Shown here in pieces: positions 1-11,643 of a DNA stretch of 64,000 bases. The notes under the pieces were generated by a model that saw nothing but the letters and a program-made list of their open reading frames with translations, made no database searches and was not told the DNA's origin. Origin of the DNA: Thuidium tamariscinum (lineage: Eukaryota; Streptophyta; Bryopsida; Hypnales; Thuidiaceae); the NCBI GenBank assembly GCA_947034885.2, contig OX344749.2, positions 51,117,682-51,181,681 on the forward strand. Direction: 5' to 3'. The translations under genes were made by a program, and so were the position numbers. Within the stretch, counting starts at the first letter, position 1, and each line of letters begins with the position of its first letter.

Positions 1-943
1 GATGCTAATGAAACGGCTTCTTTATACTTGCATAATGTGTGGAAATGTCATGGAACACCAAATGAGGTTATATCAAACTGGGGCACTGTGTTTGTGTCAA
101 AAGTTATGAGGAGATTATACAAACTTTTCAAAACCCATCCATCTCCGACAAATAGCTTTTCACCCTCAATCAGACGAGTAGATTGAAAGAGTAAACCAAG
201 TACTAGAACAATTTCTACGAATCTTTACAACAATGCATCAAGACGATTGGGTTAACATCCTTCCAATTGCCGAATTTGCCTATAATAATGCTTCACATGC
301 AGCAATAGGATTTTTTTTTTATGCAACATACAGGTACCACCCAATGCTATCCTTCACGACACCAACCATGTCCATGGTGCTGGGAGCGGAAGACAAAGTG
401 CGCCATGAGCAAGTTCATGAAGAATTAAAAGCTATGATTACAATGGCAAGAGAACAAGTTAAAAGAAATTATGATAGGGGAGTATCCTTACAACCAACTT
501 TTCAAGTGGAGGACAAAGTCCTCGTTCGCAATAATAATATTGCCACAACTTCACCGTCACGAAAATTATCCTCAAAATTTTTGGGGCCATTCCTCGTATT
601 ATCTAAGCTTTTTGACTTAGTCTATTACCTCAAGCTTCCAAAAATCCTCCACATCCACGATGTGTTCCATGTGTCTCTTTTGAAAAGATATCACCTAGAT
701 ACCATTCTCAGCTAACGCAAAATCTCGCCTCCTCTAATCATAACCCCCGATAGAGATATTGAATGGGAGGTTCACAAAGTTCTGAATTCAAGGTTCTTTG
801 GTTGTTGGAAAAAATTTCAATACCTCATCACATGTGAGGGTTATGGATCGGAGGAGCATTCTTGGGAACCGGTGGCTAATTTAGAAAACACACCTGAGGT
901 AGTTGCACAATTTCACAACCTTCATCACGAAGCATCAGGGTGA
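1..943 (+). mobile_element. Decayed Ty3/gypsy chromovirus pol 3' end (integrase plus chromodomain)
   Basis: Remnant of a Ty3/gypsy polyprotein that enters from outside the window. Positions 1-150 read as the integrase core (a run like WKCHGTPNEVISNWG). One extra A near 150-152 shifts the frame, and the text continues as IAFHPQSDE, then an in-frame TAG where Gln is expected, then IERVNQVLEQF. The longest intact stretch is 233-715. After another in-frame stop (TAA, 713-715) the same frame carries a C-terminal chromodomain, about 758-935, with EWEVHKVLNSR, YLITCEGYGSEEHSWEP and NLENTPEVVAQFHNLHH, ending at TGA 941-943. A chromodomain after integrase defines the chromovirus branch. One frameshift and two nonsense codons mean it is dead. 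The short LTR that follows suggests a Reina-like lineage, but that rests on LTR size alone. Confidence 0.93.
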
Positions 944-978
944 AACTACTAAAGAAACTCGACTTTGAGGGGGGGCAA

Positions 979-1260
979 TGTTACAAACTAGTTTATACAA
1001 ACCGGTTGTAGTGGTGGTTCAGATAGTTAGAGTTAGTTATCCTTCTTCTTTTTCTTAAGAACCATCGAGGGTTTTTTTGTCCTTCATGTGTTATTTTGTT
1101 AATGTAATGAAAAGAGAATTTGATGTAAACCAAGTGTGTTGTAATGTTTGCACATACATCGTTAATTAATCTCAATGCAAGGAGTGGTGGAATTTCATGT
1201 GTGTAATTAGACGAATGATTGTCCAAATGTTTTGATTCAAATAGAACATTTATCGTAACA
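979..1260 (+). repeat. 3' long terminal repeat of the Ty3 element
   Basis: Directly after the chromodomain comes a polypurine tract (GAGGGGGGG, 967-975), then CAA, then TGTTAC at 979. The segment ends with GTAACA at 1260, a perfect 6 bp terminal inverted repeat with TG...CA ends, giving a 282 bp LTR. The 5' LTR and target duplication cannot be checked because the other end lies outside the window. Confidence 0.75.
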
Positions 1261-2207
1261 AAGTAGGTTATGAGATACACCTAATTGAAACTCATTTCTA
1301 AAACCAAATCCTACATACTTTTGTCTATTATGTATATTTATGCCTAGATTTAATTTTGAATACACTTATTTGTAGTACTTTCAAAATTTATAGTTTATGT
1401 ATTTGGTGTCCAAAAAATGTGTGATAAAGGAAACTAAATCTTCTTTTGACTCTACACAAGATCCAACAAAACTAAGATACTTTGATAAAAGGATTTATGC
1501 TCAAATATTTATTTAAACAATTTTAGATAGAATTATATTCCCTCTTCATCCACATTACAATAAGTGCACCAATTGTGTTCCTTTCTGAATAGCCCCTTCT
1601 TGATATCTTTGTCTAAAATGTATTTCTACTATTTTTAAGAGCCTATGGAGATTTAAAATATACTTATTTTCAACACTTTAAAAATTCATGATTTATTCAT
1701 ACACAATAGAAAAAATACTTAAAAAGGAAGTCAAAGTACTCTTTTGAATTTCAATAAGATCTAGCAAAAAAATTAGGCAATTTAATAATAGAAACAAAGT
1801 TCAATTGTTCATTTGGGTGCAAGTAATGTAATTATGTAGTTACACTTATAATCTACTTTGCCCCAAATGCGACATCTACATTTGGACCAAAGAATGTTAC
1901 AAAAACCTAGATATTGATAATATAAGATGAATACAATCGAATGTCAAAATTTATGACATTAGACTATTGGTTTTGGATATGCCTAAAGAAAATACTTAAA
2001 AAATTAGTAATTTACTTGTACAATGTCCAAATAATGCATGCAAAATTGAAGTAGAACCCCATTTCAATTGCCAATAAGATCCAGTACTCTATGTTTTTTG
2101 ATAGTAGCAATGCCCAATTGTATTTAGTGACAATTATAGTTGTACATAATTTAGGCAAAGTTACCTTAACTTTGTATTGATGTGTTGTAGTATAAGAGTG
2201 TCTAATG
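1261..2207. other. AT-rich spacer, no gene seen
   Basis: No open frame with recognisable protein features and no clear inverted-repeat element. Low-complexity AT-rich plant intergenic DNA. Confidence 0.6.
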
Positions 2208-3050
2208 GATGATAGAAAATCTTTTAATGTAAGACACAAATGTAGATTTTCATCCTTGAAATTGTTTGAAAGGAAAAATTCTTGTACAATAGTTTGACCT
2301 CCCAATTGAGTGCTTTTATCTTTTACAAGAAAATGATTCTCATGGAATTAAAGAAGATGATTTCTACAATGACCAACCAAACCTTGTAGCATTAGTCTTT
2401 AACTCTTGAAAGCCCAACCCATGTTCACCTAATCCCACACCCTCTTGCACTCATTCCAATCAAACTATCATTAAAAACAAGATCCACAAAAACTAATTGT
2501 ATCCATTGGTATTGGAGACATGCCTGGAGATACATGGAATGGGATGTATCCTTTGGTTGTACCATAGAAAATATTATAACAATCAAACAAGGACAACTTT
2601 CAAAATTGAGAGGCCACATTTGAGGCTTTAGGGCGCTCAAGGGTTAATAGAAATTGCACACAAGAGTGCCTTGGTGAATGATAGAGAATCTTTCCAAATA
2701 AGACCAATGAAAGTGGTTTGATGGATGATAAAAAAAACTCTTTTGAAATCAGACAAGAATGCCCTAACCGTAAATAGAGAATCTCTTACAATAAGACCAA
2801 AGTTGTTTGATGGATGATAAATTTTTTTTTGAAGTACGCCCACAATGGTCCAATGAATGATAGGGAATCTTTTGAAGTAAGACAAAAGTGCCACAACTCA
2901 TTCTTAAGCCCATCCTTAACTTTGCATGAAAAGGGGATATCTTGTACAATAGTTTGATTTGATAGACCTCCAATGACTTGATTTTTTCTTTTCTAAGCAA
3001 ATGATTCACATGGTACCCGGAAGGATGATTTCCACGATGCCCAGCCCCTC
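2208..3050. repeat. Degenerate direct repeats with a short tandem array
   Basis: Segment 2208-2390 and segment 2858-3050 share the same order of words: ATGATAG...AATCTTTT...GTAAGACA, then TTGTACAATAGTTTGA, then AAATGATTC.CATGG. Between them, 2675-2895 holds about five imperfect units of 45-50 bp built on GATGATA...TCTTTTGAA.TAAGACAA. An inverted-repeat element (2399-2647) lies inside the first interval. No coding content is recognised. Confidence 0.55.
2399..2647. mobile_element. TTAA-flanked inverted-repeat element (TTAACTCTTGAAAGCC ends)
   Basis: Starts TTAACTCTTGAAAGCC and ends GGCGCTCAAGGGTTAA. The two ends match at most of 16 positions when one is reversed, and TTAA is present at both. 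The ends resemble the TTAACCCTTGAA family seen from 21 to 60 kb, but the interior does not obviously match those copies, so it may be a separate subfamily. Confidence 0.45.
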
Positions 3051-3328
3051 GTTCCAGGGTTCAACCAACTGCTCACTTATATGGCCAGGGAGGCCCTGGC
3101 ACGCATGAAATACCGTGAGAAGGAAAAAAATCACATTGCCTATTCCTCCCCCTACCCCCTAAAAAATCTGGAGAAAGTGGAGGCAGAGGAGGATTCCCGT
3201 AGTCCTGGACTGTAGAAGACTAGAAGAGGGGGGGTGGGGAGGTGAGGTGAGGCTACGAGGAGCCAAGAGGATCCAGGACGCCGTCCGTTGGACGCTCCTC
3301 CATTCCATCTCTACCGCTGGAAACCTCA

Positions 3329-3335
3329 TATAAAG
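3329..3335 (+). promoter_or_regulatory. Probable TATA box of the bHLH gene
   Basis: TATAAAG lies in a GC-richer, pyrimidine-rich stretch about 950 bp upstream of the ATG at 4279. Transcription would start near 3360. The leader up to 3446 is CT-rich and ends at a good splice donor (AAAG|GTGAGT). This is inferred from sequence only. Confidence 0.5.
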
Positions 3336-3426
3336 GCTTCCCCAGCCCCTCCCTCTGGTCTACGTCTCCTTCCCCTCTCCGTAGGGCTCCACTCCTGGCT
3401 CTGCCCTCTTTCTCTTCTGTCTCGTG

Positions 3427-3446
3427 ATGATACTCGAGCTTGAAAG
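3427..3446 (+). promoter_or_regulatory. Possible spliced upstream ORF in the bHLH leader
   Basis: An ATG at 3427 opens six codons up to the donor at 3447. If the leader intron is removed at the acceptor around 4251 (pyrimidine tract then AAG), the small frame continues and stops at a TGA overlapping the main start codon (ATGA at 4279-4282). That arrangement would dampen or couple translation of the main ORF. Both splice sites are predictions. Confidence 0.25.
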
Positions 3447-4278
3447 GTGAGTTCACACTCCTTCAGATATTCTCGAAACTTATTTGCAGTTTCCAGGACT
3501 CAGTTGTGGGAGCTCCCAGCTGGGTTTCCGGTTTCCTGAGACTCCGGGAGCTTCGGGGTTGGGATTTTGGAAGCGGTGCCATGTGTAACTGAACTCCCGG
3601 GTTAAGATTCTTTCCGGGTGCTGGTTGTGAAGGGTGTATGCGAAGAGAATGTTGTGAGAATTGTGGGAGAGGCTTGTTAGAGTAGTTTGTACACTACTCG
3701 ATCGGGATTGGGGAGTCTCTTGGTGCAGACAGAGTGAGTGAGTGCGGTGCGTGAGTGCCAGATTTTCTCGAGCGCTGGGAGCTTCGCAGGTGATATGCGT
3801 GAATGGTTTGATCATGAGTTGCTATCTGTAGCCCTTGTTTGAGGTTGGAGAGGTAGTGTTTGTAAGGAGGAATTTAAGTAGCGGCAATCAGGATGAGAGT
3901 GTGTGTTTTGGAGTGGGTTCAGCAGCAATTGCTTCTCGCGCGATTTGTGAGTCAAGACAGACGAGGAGTGCGACTGTTGAAAAGAGTAGGCGAGGTTACT
4001 GTCGGTTTGCAATGGAGAGATGAAGTGATAAACATCCTTTTGGAGTGCTAATGTCTTATTAGTGTGGAGCATTTTGAATGGGGTGTGTGGCTATGGCGTG
4101 GTTACTTCCTGATGTGTGTCCTCCTTCGTGTTAGACAGGTAAGGAATGTTCGCAGGAGGCTATGCTGCAGCAAACGCGTGAGCACGAATCTGTCGACAAC
4201 AAACCTCCGTTTGCTTAGCATTAATATTCGTACTCCTTTCTTTCGTTGAAGAATCTGCATCAGACACCCACAGAAGCC

Positions 4279-6140
4279 ATGAATCATTCACAACAGAAGC
4301 TGGAGCCTCGGTTCTCCGACCCCAGTTTCTGGCTGCTCCAGGACTTCCCGAACCCCCTGCCGTCTTCGGATCAGAATGCGAGTCGCGTATGGTCCGAGGC
4401 CGGAGGAGGGGAGGATTCCAAAACGATCAATAATTCGCAAGGCTCCATGGGGTCACCACGGGAGGAGGTGGACCTCCCCACCCTCTCCTCCGACACCGCA
4501 GACGCGAGGGCTGAAGCGAATGGAGGGCATAATTACACCAACAACAGCAAGCGCTCGCATAGTCGCTGTGTGGCATCGAAGAATCTCGTGTCGGAGCGCA
4601 AGCGCCGGAAGAAGCTCAACGAAGGGCTATTCCAGTTGCGCTCCCAAGTGCCCAAGATTAGCAAGGTGAGGAAACAATTCCAATTGGGACCTTCTATCTA
4701 GGTCATATCTTCCTTTTTGTAGCCACTCTCCTCTCCAATTTGTATAAACCTGGTTGCCAAGTAGCCACTAGAAACAACACTCATACCCTCTTTCAAAGCT
4801 TTTCATCAATGTGACGATAATACTGCAAAAGCATCCGAACTAATTTGCTACGATTGGGATCTCATTTCGGTATTCTAAGCTTTAGATTCGTTGTTCAATT
4901 TCCGATATTGGGCTTCCGATTTTCGAGAGAGCTTTGTGGTCTTTTGTGATTGGATTTACTGTGGTTTCAGTTGATTGAAGTGTTAGTACTGTTTGGGTTT
5001 TTCAACTTCGGCAATGCTGGTTTGGATGTTGAGAATATCGAATTGGTGTTTCAGATGGATAAAGCTTCCATCATTGGAGATGCGATTGACTACGTGCGGG
5101 AGCTTCAGAAGGAGCTGGAGGAGATTGAGTCGGAGATCGACGATTTGGAGCAGAAGTGCACGGGATCAGTTGGAGACGAGGCAGGCTCCGTGGAAGCTGC
5201 CACCGGGGAGAATTTCTCAGGCTCCAACCCTGGATCTGGAGCAGAGGTGGTTCAAGGAGGAGAAGCTGGTGTGGATACCACGGTGACAATTGAGAGCAGT
5301 GTGGATAAAGTCTCGGCAGATTCCACTCATGTGCAAATGCCGGCTCAACTGGTGCAGAAAATCTTGGAAGTAGGCTGCTGCACAACATTTTAAGCTTGGA
5401 TCCCTAGAGCACTGTTGAAGCTCACAAGATTACAGTCTCACAGAATGAATTATACTTCTTGTGCGTCAAGGAAGTGTGTCCACCTTAAAGGCACATTCTT
5501 GCTAGATACCTGGATGTCTCTGAAGGTTGAATGGGAGGCTTCTGACTTGGTTAAGAATGTTGCGTGATCCAATTGCAGTATATTTTCAGGCGCTTCTGTT
5601 TTCATGGATTGTGATTAGATGATGTTTTTGTGATTAATGATGCTTTGTGAATGGACTTAGTGTGATTTCAATCGATTAATGGTTTAGTACTGTTTGGCTT
5701 TGTCAGGTGGACGTGGTGAGATTGGAGGAGCAGACCTACCATCTCCGTATCTTTTGCCAGAGAGGACCTGGCGTGCTGGTGCAGTTAGTGCAAGCTGTAG
5801 AATCTTTGGGTGTGCAAGTTCTCAATGCGCACCATACAGCCTTCCAGGAGAATATCCTCAACAGTTTTATTGCTGAGGTACTCCATCCATCAACATCATC
5901 TCGCCTTCATAATTCCCATCGCTTGTGCTTGTGGCACCCCTCGTAAATCGCGAATTCTTACGGGGATTAGACCGTATTTTCGCACTTCGGGTGTAATCAA
6001 AAGCACAAATGGTTTTTAGATTGATGCTAACGTCATTGCAATGTACGTGTCACCAGATGAAGGATCCGGAAATGGAAACTGAGGACGTAAGGAGAACGAT
6101 ATTCAGCGTCGCTGCGCAGTATGGGCTGGTGCAAGGCTGA
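4279..6140 (+). CDS. bHLH transcription factor with C-terminal ACT-like domain (AMS/TDR-like)
   Basis: Four exons give a 318 aa protein: 4279-4665, 5055-5369, 5707-5877 and 6057-6140 (TGA), all GT-AG and phase 0. ATG 4279 is the first Met after an in-frame stop at 4222-4224. The bHLH domain lies at about residues 100-150. Its basic region KNLVSERKRRKKLN (101-114) has the E and R residues needed for E-box binding, and helix 2 is MDKASIIGDAIDYVREL. The intron after KISK falls in the loop, as in related plant genes. A glutamate-rich leucine-zipper-like extension follows, then a poorly conserved linker, then an ACT-like dimerisation fold (about 235-318: VDVVRLEE, RIFCQRGPG). The bHLH and ACT order resembles ABORTED MICROSPORES/TDR factors of anther tapetum, but the long N-terminal bHLH-MYC region of those proteins is absent. 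It is expected to be a nuclear DNA-binding dimer. The exact orthologue is uncertain. Confidence 0.9.
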
Positions 6141-7282
6141 GTGAGGAGCAGGCTATGTGGAGGCCAACAGCTGCAAGGAAAACGGGACCGTGAAATGATT
6201 TTTGAGGCTGTGGCCTTTGTACATATTGTGATCAGGTTTGGGGCGAGCCCGACTGAGAACACACTAATCAAACAATCCACAGTTTTGTCCAGTGAGAGAA
6301 TGCCCAGCAACTAAGCAGGGCTGTGTGTGCAGCTAGACGGTGTAGTAGTTGCTCCATTTCCTGTTGCTGGATTCATGCTAATCAAATGGATCATAGAGTG
6401 TACATTTTGGTTGTTGAGCGACGGTGGTGGTTTCAGTGTACATGTTTTTTTGGAAGGCTGTTTTTTACCGTAATCCCGGCCTTCTTCGTGAACATGAATT
6501 ACGTTGATTTAGAGGGAATTAAGTAGCATGTTGACCTGGATAGGGGACTCGGAGGTGGGTTTTTTTTCTCTTTGAGAAATGCCAGGTGGCATGCCTTCTG
6601 TTGTGCATGTTGCTGCGCTGGAAAAAGCATTTGCTTAGTTTGATAAAAGCCGTGGCATCACGCTGACTCTGCCTTTTTGAAAATTGTCTGTTCCATTTCC
6701 AGCTTTTTGGCTGGACCACCGGAATGTTTGTCTCCAACCCTCCTCTGCATTATCAACCATCATCCACCCTGTAGCAATACTGTATTGTGGATAGATCTGC
6801 TCTTTTCTGTGATGCATTGAACTCATCATTTTCTATATTCCAAAGTTACGCAACTTTTGTGGTACATTGAAACTTTAATTTGGGCCGGGGTGAATTGACC
6901 TCCCTCACTCAGCCACTCGGGAAAACTAGGTGAATTACTCGGGCAGAAAATAGGGGGGGGTACTTTTACTTGCACCCCTGGATTGACTTGATATGGCTGC
7001 CAGTTCACCTTCATAATTTGTGATGGCAAGCTCAAAAGCCTTCTCCCTACACTAAGGTTTTCCATGATACGGTTCTTCAACAGAAAATGGGATATCCTTA
7101 CGTTTCTTTAAAAGAAATTTTGATTGAACATTTGATACTTTTGTTGTGGATTACATTGAAAATTGAATTACAGCGTTTGGTTATCCAAAGACACTTTTTT
7201 GGGATTACGTTGAAAATATGATCATGTGGCAAGTTCAAAGATTGGCAGATGGAAGGAAAGTTTTAATGAAAGTGGGCAGTAG
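6141..7282 (+). other. 3' flank of the bHLH gene with a collapsed copy of the 27 kb array unit
   Basis: Downstream untranslated and spacer DNA without a convincing gene. At about 6880-7000 it holds CACTCGGGAAAAC and ATAGGGGGGGGTACTTTTAC, words that mark the two ends of the repeat unit arrayed at 26.85-27.76 kb. The middle of the unit is missing here. Confidence 0.5.
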
Positions 7283-7558
7283 TAAGGTAAGAGGTCCTAT
7301 AATGGACCATCTAAGGACTGAAACAGAATTTCAGGGAGGTAAAACTTCTAAAAATATTTTTCAGTAAATTTTTCTTGAAAGAGAAGTAGACTTGAAAGGG
7401 CATAGAGCTCTAAAATGGTGCTCTACCCTAAATGTACACTAAATGTACACTGTCAATACATTGTTGAAGGCTATGAAAAAGCAACATGTACTAATATTGT
7501 ACATTTAGGGTAGAGCACCCTTTTAGAACCCATTCCATTTAAGAGCCTTCTACCTTAC
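7283..7558. mobile_element. MITE, TAAGGTAG family, with inner hairpin
   Basis: Begins TAAGGTAAGAGGTCC and ends CCTTCTACCTTA. Inside, 7411-7518 is a strong inverted repeat: GGTGCTCTACCCTAAATGTA pairs with TACATTTAGGGTAGAGCACC. Related copies lie at 15981, 25366 (reverse), 50151 and 57724. There is no coding capacity, so it is a non-autonomous DNA element. Confidence 0.7.
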
Positions 7559-7840
7559 ATGGAGTAGATTTTGATGAACTTGAAAATCACTAAAGTATTG
7601 TCATTGGTCTATGCCAATGATCTCAAAACAAGTTCAGGGTTCTTAGCCAAATGTTCATTTTCGGAAGTTTTTCTTTGAATTTGCACTGAAGGCATGAAGA
7701 AATTAAGTAGCAACCAAGTGAAATTTAGCTAGTTTGGGGATCATTGGTCTATGGCATACAATTATCCATTGGTGGGATGAATATGTGCATTCCTTGCTTC
7801 TATAGCAATGCTAAGAGATTTTCATGTGGAATGTCCCATA

Positions 7841-8185
7841 AGAGGATTTTCAGCTGGTTTACAAGACTACAAGTTCCCAAATGCTGGGAACGCATTGGGA
7901 ACTCTAGGAACTTAGTATTGATGTGGTCGAGTGACTGCCACATCAGAAATACTGATTGATTAATTATTTTAATTAATTATTTAATATATTTTTAAAAAAA
8001 TCTTGAATTTTTTTTAAATCATTTTTTTTCTTATTTAAACATATGGAAATTTTTTGAGATTTTTTTAATTTAATTTAATTTTTTCAAAATTCAAAAATTC
8101 AGACCAGCAAGGGGCTGGTTTGCAACAGTGGGAACAGTTTCTGAGAACACCCCTGAAACAGTCTTCTTGGGGCTAGAAATCCTCT
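7841..8185 (+). mobile_element. MITE, AGAGGATTT family
   Basis: Starts AGAGGATTTTCAGC and ends GCTAGAAATCCTCT, an imperfect terminal inverted repeat. The interior (a CACATCAGA word, an AT-rich core, then ATTCAGACCAGCA and CAACAGTGGGAACAGTTTC) is repeated in reverse orientation at 21353-21670, which confirms a mobile family. Confidence 0.65.
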
Positions 8186-11100
8186 TTGTCTTTGTTCATA
8201 GAAAGTTAAAGAGGCCAATAATACAGGAAACTATCCCTATTATAGGCATAATAACTATAGTAGTATTGTAGCTTGATATTACTGAGGCAAAATAGCCCAT
8301 TGTGGTCAAAATAAGGCATTTGGCTTCATGCTAGTGTTGAAGTTTTTTTATCCCCCACCCCCACCACCACAAAGACAAGTGTGGGAAACAATAAGCGCAA
8401 TCAAAAGTAAATTTTTTTGACAAAGTAAGAATTTGCTATGATTTATTGAAGTTTTTAGTGTATAATGATCCAAAAGAGTCTCTAGATTACTCCAAAACCA
8501 ACAAAATTTGAATCCATAATGTTCATCTTACTACCTTAAGCAATCGTAATGTTCTTCCAACATGGAAGTCCTAAAAAGTCAATTCTTACAACAAATTTGA
8601 CATAGAAAAGTTGAAAGTTCCTAATGAGGTTATTGATTATTCCATTAGTGTCATATAAGGTATTGATTATGACCTAGATCTTACATATTGAAAAACCCCA
8701 CAATGGGGTCATTCCCTAAATGTCTACTATGGGTCATCTAACGGCAATGGGTTGTTTTACCTTATTTAGAAAATGTAGTAATAAATTTCAATGGTATACA
8801 AACAATAAGAAACAAAATTACAATTGACAAAATGATTATTAAACTTCATATGTTTTTTATAAATTTATTGAAGGGTGCTACCTTGGGCAATACATTTCTA
8901 CCCATAGACATACTTATCAACATCACGAAAATAATTATTGAAGGGATTTTACTACACCAATTTGGCATGGATCTTATTTAGCACATGTCCAATCCAATCT
9001 ATAATGACCTCACAACCAACTAATAACTCTTCTATTGCCAAAATGAATCAATTTACATTGATTTGAGGCTAACTAAGAGTAAGTTGATGACAATGTGCAA
9101 TTGAGGGATAGATTCTATCCATTCCAAATACATGTTATCTTCAAGTTGTATTGTATAATCAACTCCCTTATATAAGCAATTAGTTCCTTCATTTGTATTT
9201 TTGTTTTCCTATGCAAATAATATGGAATGAAACAACTTTTCTTAGATGTCTATATTGGGAGTTGGAACTAGAGTGAGGCAATTTACATTACTTCACTCCC
9301 ACTAGTCTACCTTATACCGTTGTAGCATCCCAATTCCCAAATAGAAGGAAAAGAATTTTTTTAATTTAAATTCATAAAAACTTCAAACTCAATATCTTTC
9401 ATACAATATGTCCAAACATCATGAAACAAAGTCCATGGCCCCTTCCAATAGTACAAAGAATACAACTAAAGGACACATAGTCCAAAAGATCTGACTTCAA
9501 TGAACAAACAAAACTAAATAGCTTCATTCAAGGTATAGAAGGTCTTCAAGTCCCAAATTTCATAACCCCACTAAACTCGTTAATAACTCTATGATGTAAG
9601 AAATTTATGAATTTGCACAACCGAAGCTTGGATATGAAACACCATTTTTCTATTAGCATTTAAAGTACTCATAATTGTGCAAAAAAAACATTTAGACCTT
9701 TGATATTTGGAATTTTCATCTCTACCATCCTTCTTTTCACCTTCAAAATTGCTAATTGCATACACCACACATGTGTATTGTTTGCCTTTGCATACTAATT
9801 TCAAATTTGGGGATAAGTGGCCATGTTCTTAAATCTATAGTAGAACCTCTCTAACTCAACCCTCCATACACCACTAAACCTTTGTAAAACAATAGTTCCA
9901 AATAGTCCAAGATTCAAGAATAAAATATGAAGTAGTACCAAATGAGAGTCCATCAAGAAAATTATGGTGAATCTAAACCCGAGCCTAAACCCTATCAAAA
10001 AAGGTTAAATATTCTTTTGAACAAGCTTCTTGGACATGATGCATGGTGTCTTTTCTTGAAAATATGGCATGTGTCTCCTTGCAACAACTTTTTGTGTAGT
10101 GCAACCCCTCTCTTATATAATGAATTTCTTTAAACTTATACTATCATACAATCCCAACCCTACTAAGTTAGAGTGATTCTACAACATTGGGTAGATATGG
10201 GATTTTTATGCACAATCATGGTTATGAATTGTTGAACATAGCTTCCATAATTCCATTTTTGAGTTTGATGTATGAGGTTGGTTTTGAGCCAATTTTCCTC
10301 ACTTTGTTTTGTATTTTTGAACCCTTTGTCCTCTATAAGTTGCTTTGTTTTGCCTTGTTTTGTTTTGTACATTAGTTTGACTTTAGTTATAAATTTCAAT
10401 TAATACCTCAAAGGACATTCCTAGCTTGAAGGGCATTATGAAAGTTAGAATCTTAATTTCCTAATGAATCTTGATTTTAAATGTTTTTAAGTTTTATTTT
10501 AGAAATATAGCTCCAACAATCTTCTTTTTTTTTTTTTTTTTTAAATTTATTCCAAAATTGTTTAAAAAATATTTGTTTTATTATACTTTAAAAATAGCAT
10601 CTATAAAGCTCAAAATGCACCATTTTAAAAGGATTTATATCAATTTTTTCATCGTCTAAGCTCAAAGAGTACTAAAACTACAAAATAAATAAGTCGCTTT
10701 CTAGCCATGTGAATAGTGTATTAAAACTTTTTGCAATATAATTTCTCTACCTTCTACTTACATTACATTAGTCCAACAATTCATCAATTCTATTATAAAA
10801 CAATTTTTTTGTGAACTTTTGGTGAACGTATGAATCTTTCACAATGTTTTGCTTACCACAAAGAGATCTTAATAATGTAAGATGTAAAGTTCTTCTATAA
10901 AGAAAATTCAAGTATTAAATGAAGTAGTAATTTAAAATCCAAGAGTCTATATTATACCAAACTATATAAATTATATTTTACATACTCTAAGATTTGTTGA
11001 ATTTTGAATTTGGCATATGTTTGTGGGTATATAATGGAAAAAAATTTATACTTTGACTATAAATTGATTTCAAAAATTGATAGAGAATTTCAAATGGTTT

Positions 11101-11544
11101 TTTGGTATGGGATTAATGTTAAATTCAAATTGAGATCCTATAGTAACAATTGTCATTTCTACATATTTTTGCATCCAAAAACCTTAATTTGAATATGCAC
11201 TATTTTTGAACCTTGAAAATGCAAAAAGATTTATAGATTACAAGTTATTAGAATCTATTTCAATCATAAACAATATATAACAATGTTTTGTAACAAAAAT
11301 AGTTTCGAAAGCTTTATTTTAGCAATTTAAACTCCTAAGGTTCTTGACATTCACATTTTGAACAAGAGATGAAGATAGACACATTCTAAGCATTCAAAAC
11401 TATATTTTTGATCCATCAATTTTTTTATAATAAAATTTTTAAGACTTTATTTGCAAGAGTTCTACAATATTAAAGGTATTCATAGGTTTGCCTTCAAAAT
11501 GAATTTTTTTAAATTCAAGAAATGATTGAATAAAAACTTTAAAT
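8186..11544. other. AT-rich spacer, no gene seen
   Basis: Long AT-rich DNA with only short chance ORFs on both strands and poly-T runs near 10525. No family, RNA gene or clear inverted repeat was recognised. Confidence 0.6.
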
Positions 11545-11643
11545 CACTAGAAGAAAAGCCTGAAATTTTGCGTTTGTTTCAACACAACTCACTTGACATG
11601 TTGTGTTGAAATAAACGCAAAATTTCAGGCTTTTCTTCTAGTG
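11545..11643. mobile_element. 99 bp CACTA-type MITE, near-perfect hairpin
   Basis: Two 43 bp arms differ at one base and flank a 13 bp loop. Ends are CACTAGAAGAAAAGCC and its complement. The 3 bp AAT on each side is a target duplication of the size typical of CACTA elements. An element of 229 bp with the same ends lies at 54731. The tiny, nearly uncorrupted hairpin implies recent insertion. Confidence 0.8.

Noticed and set aside
993..1280. Minus-strand ORF of 95 codons
   Set aside because: It lies across the 3' LTR of the Ty3 element and has no protein features; the LTR reading explains the sequence.
4246..4278. Extended N-terminus for the bHLH protein
   Set aside because: The upstream codon is TTG, not ATG. 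The first ATG after the in-frame stop is 4279.
4376..4669. Second long plus-strand frame over bHLH exon 1
   Set aside because: It is a frame-shifted shadow of the real exon; the bHLH basic region is in the other frame.
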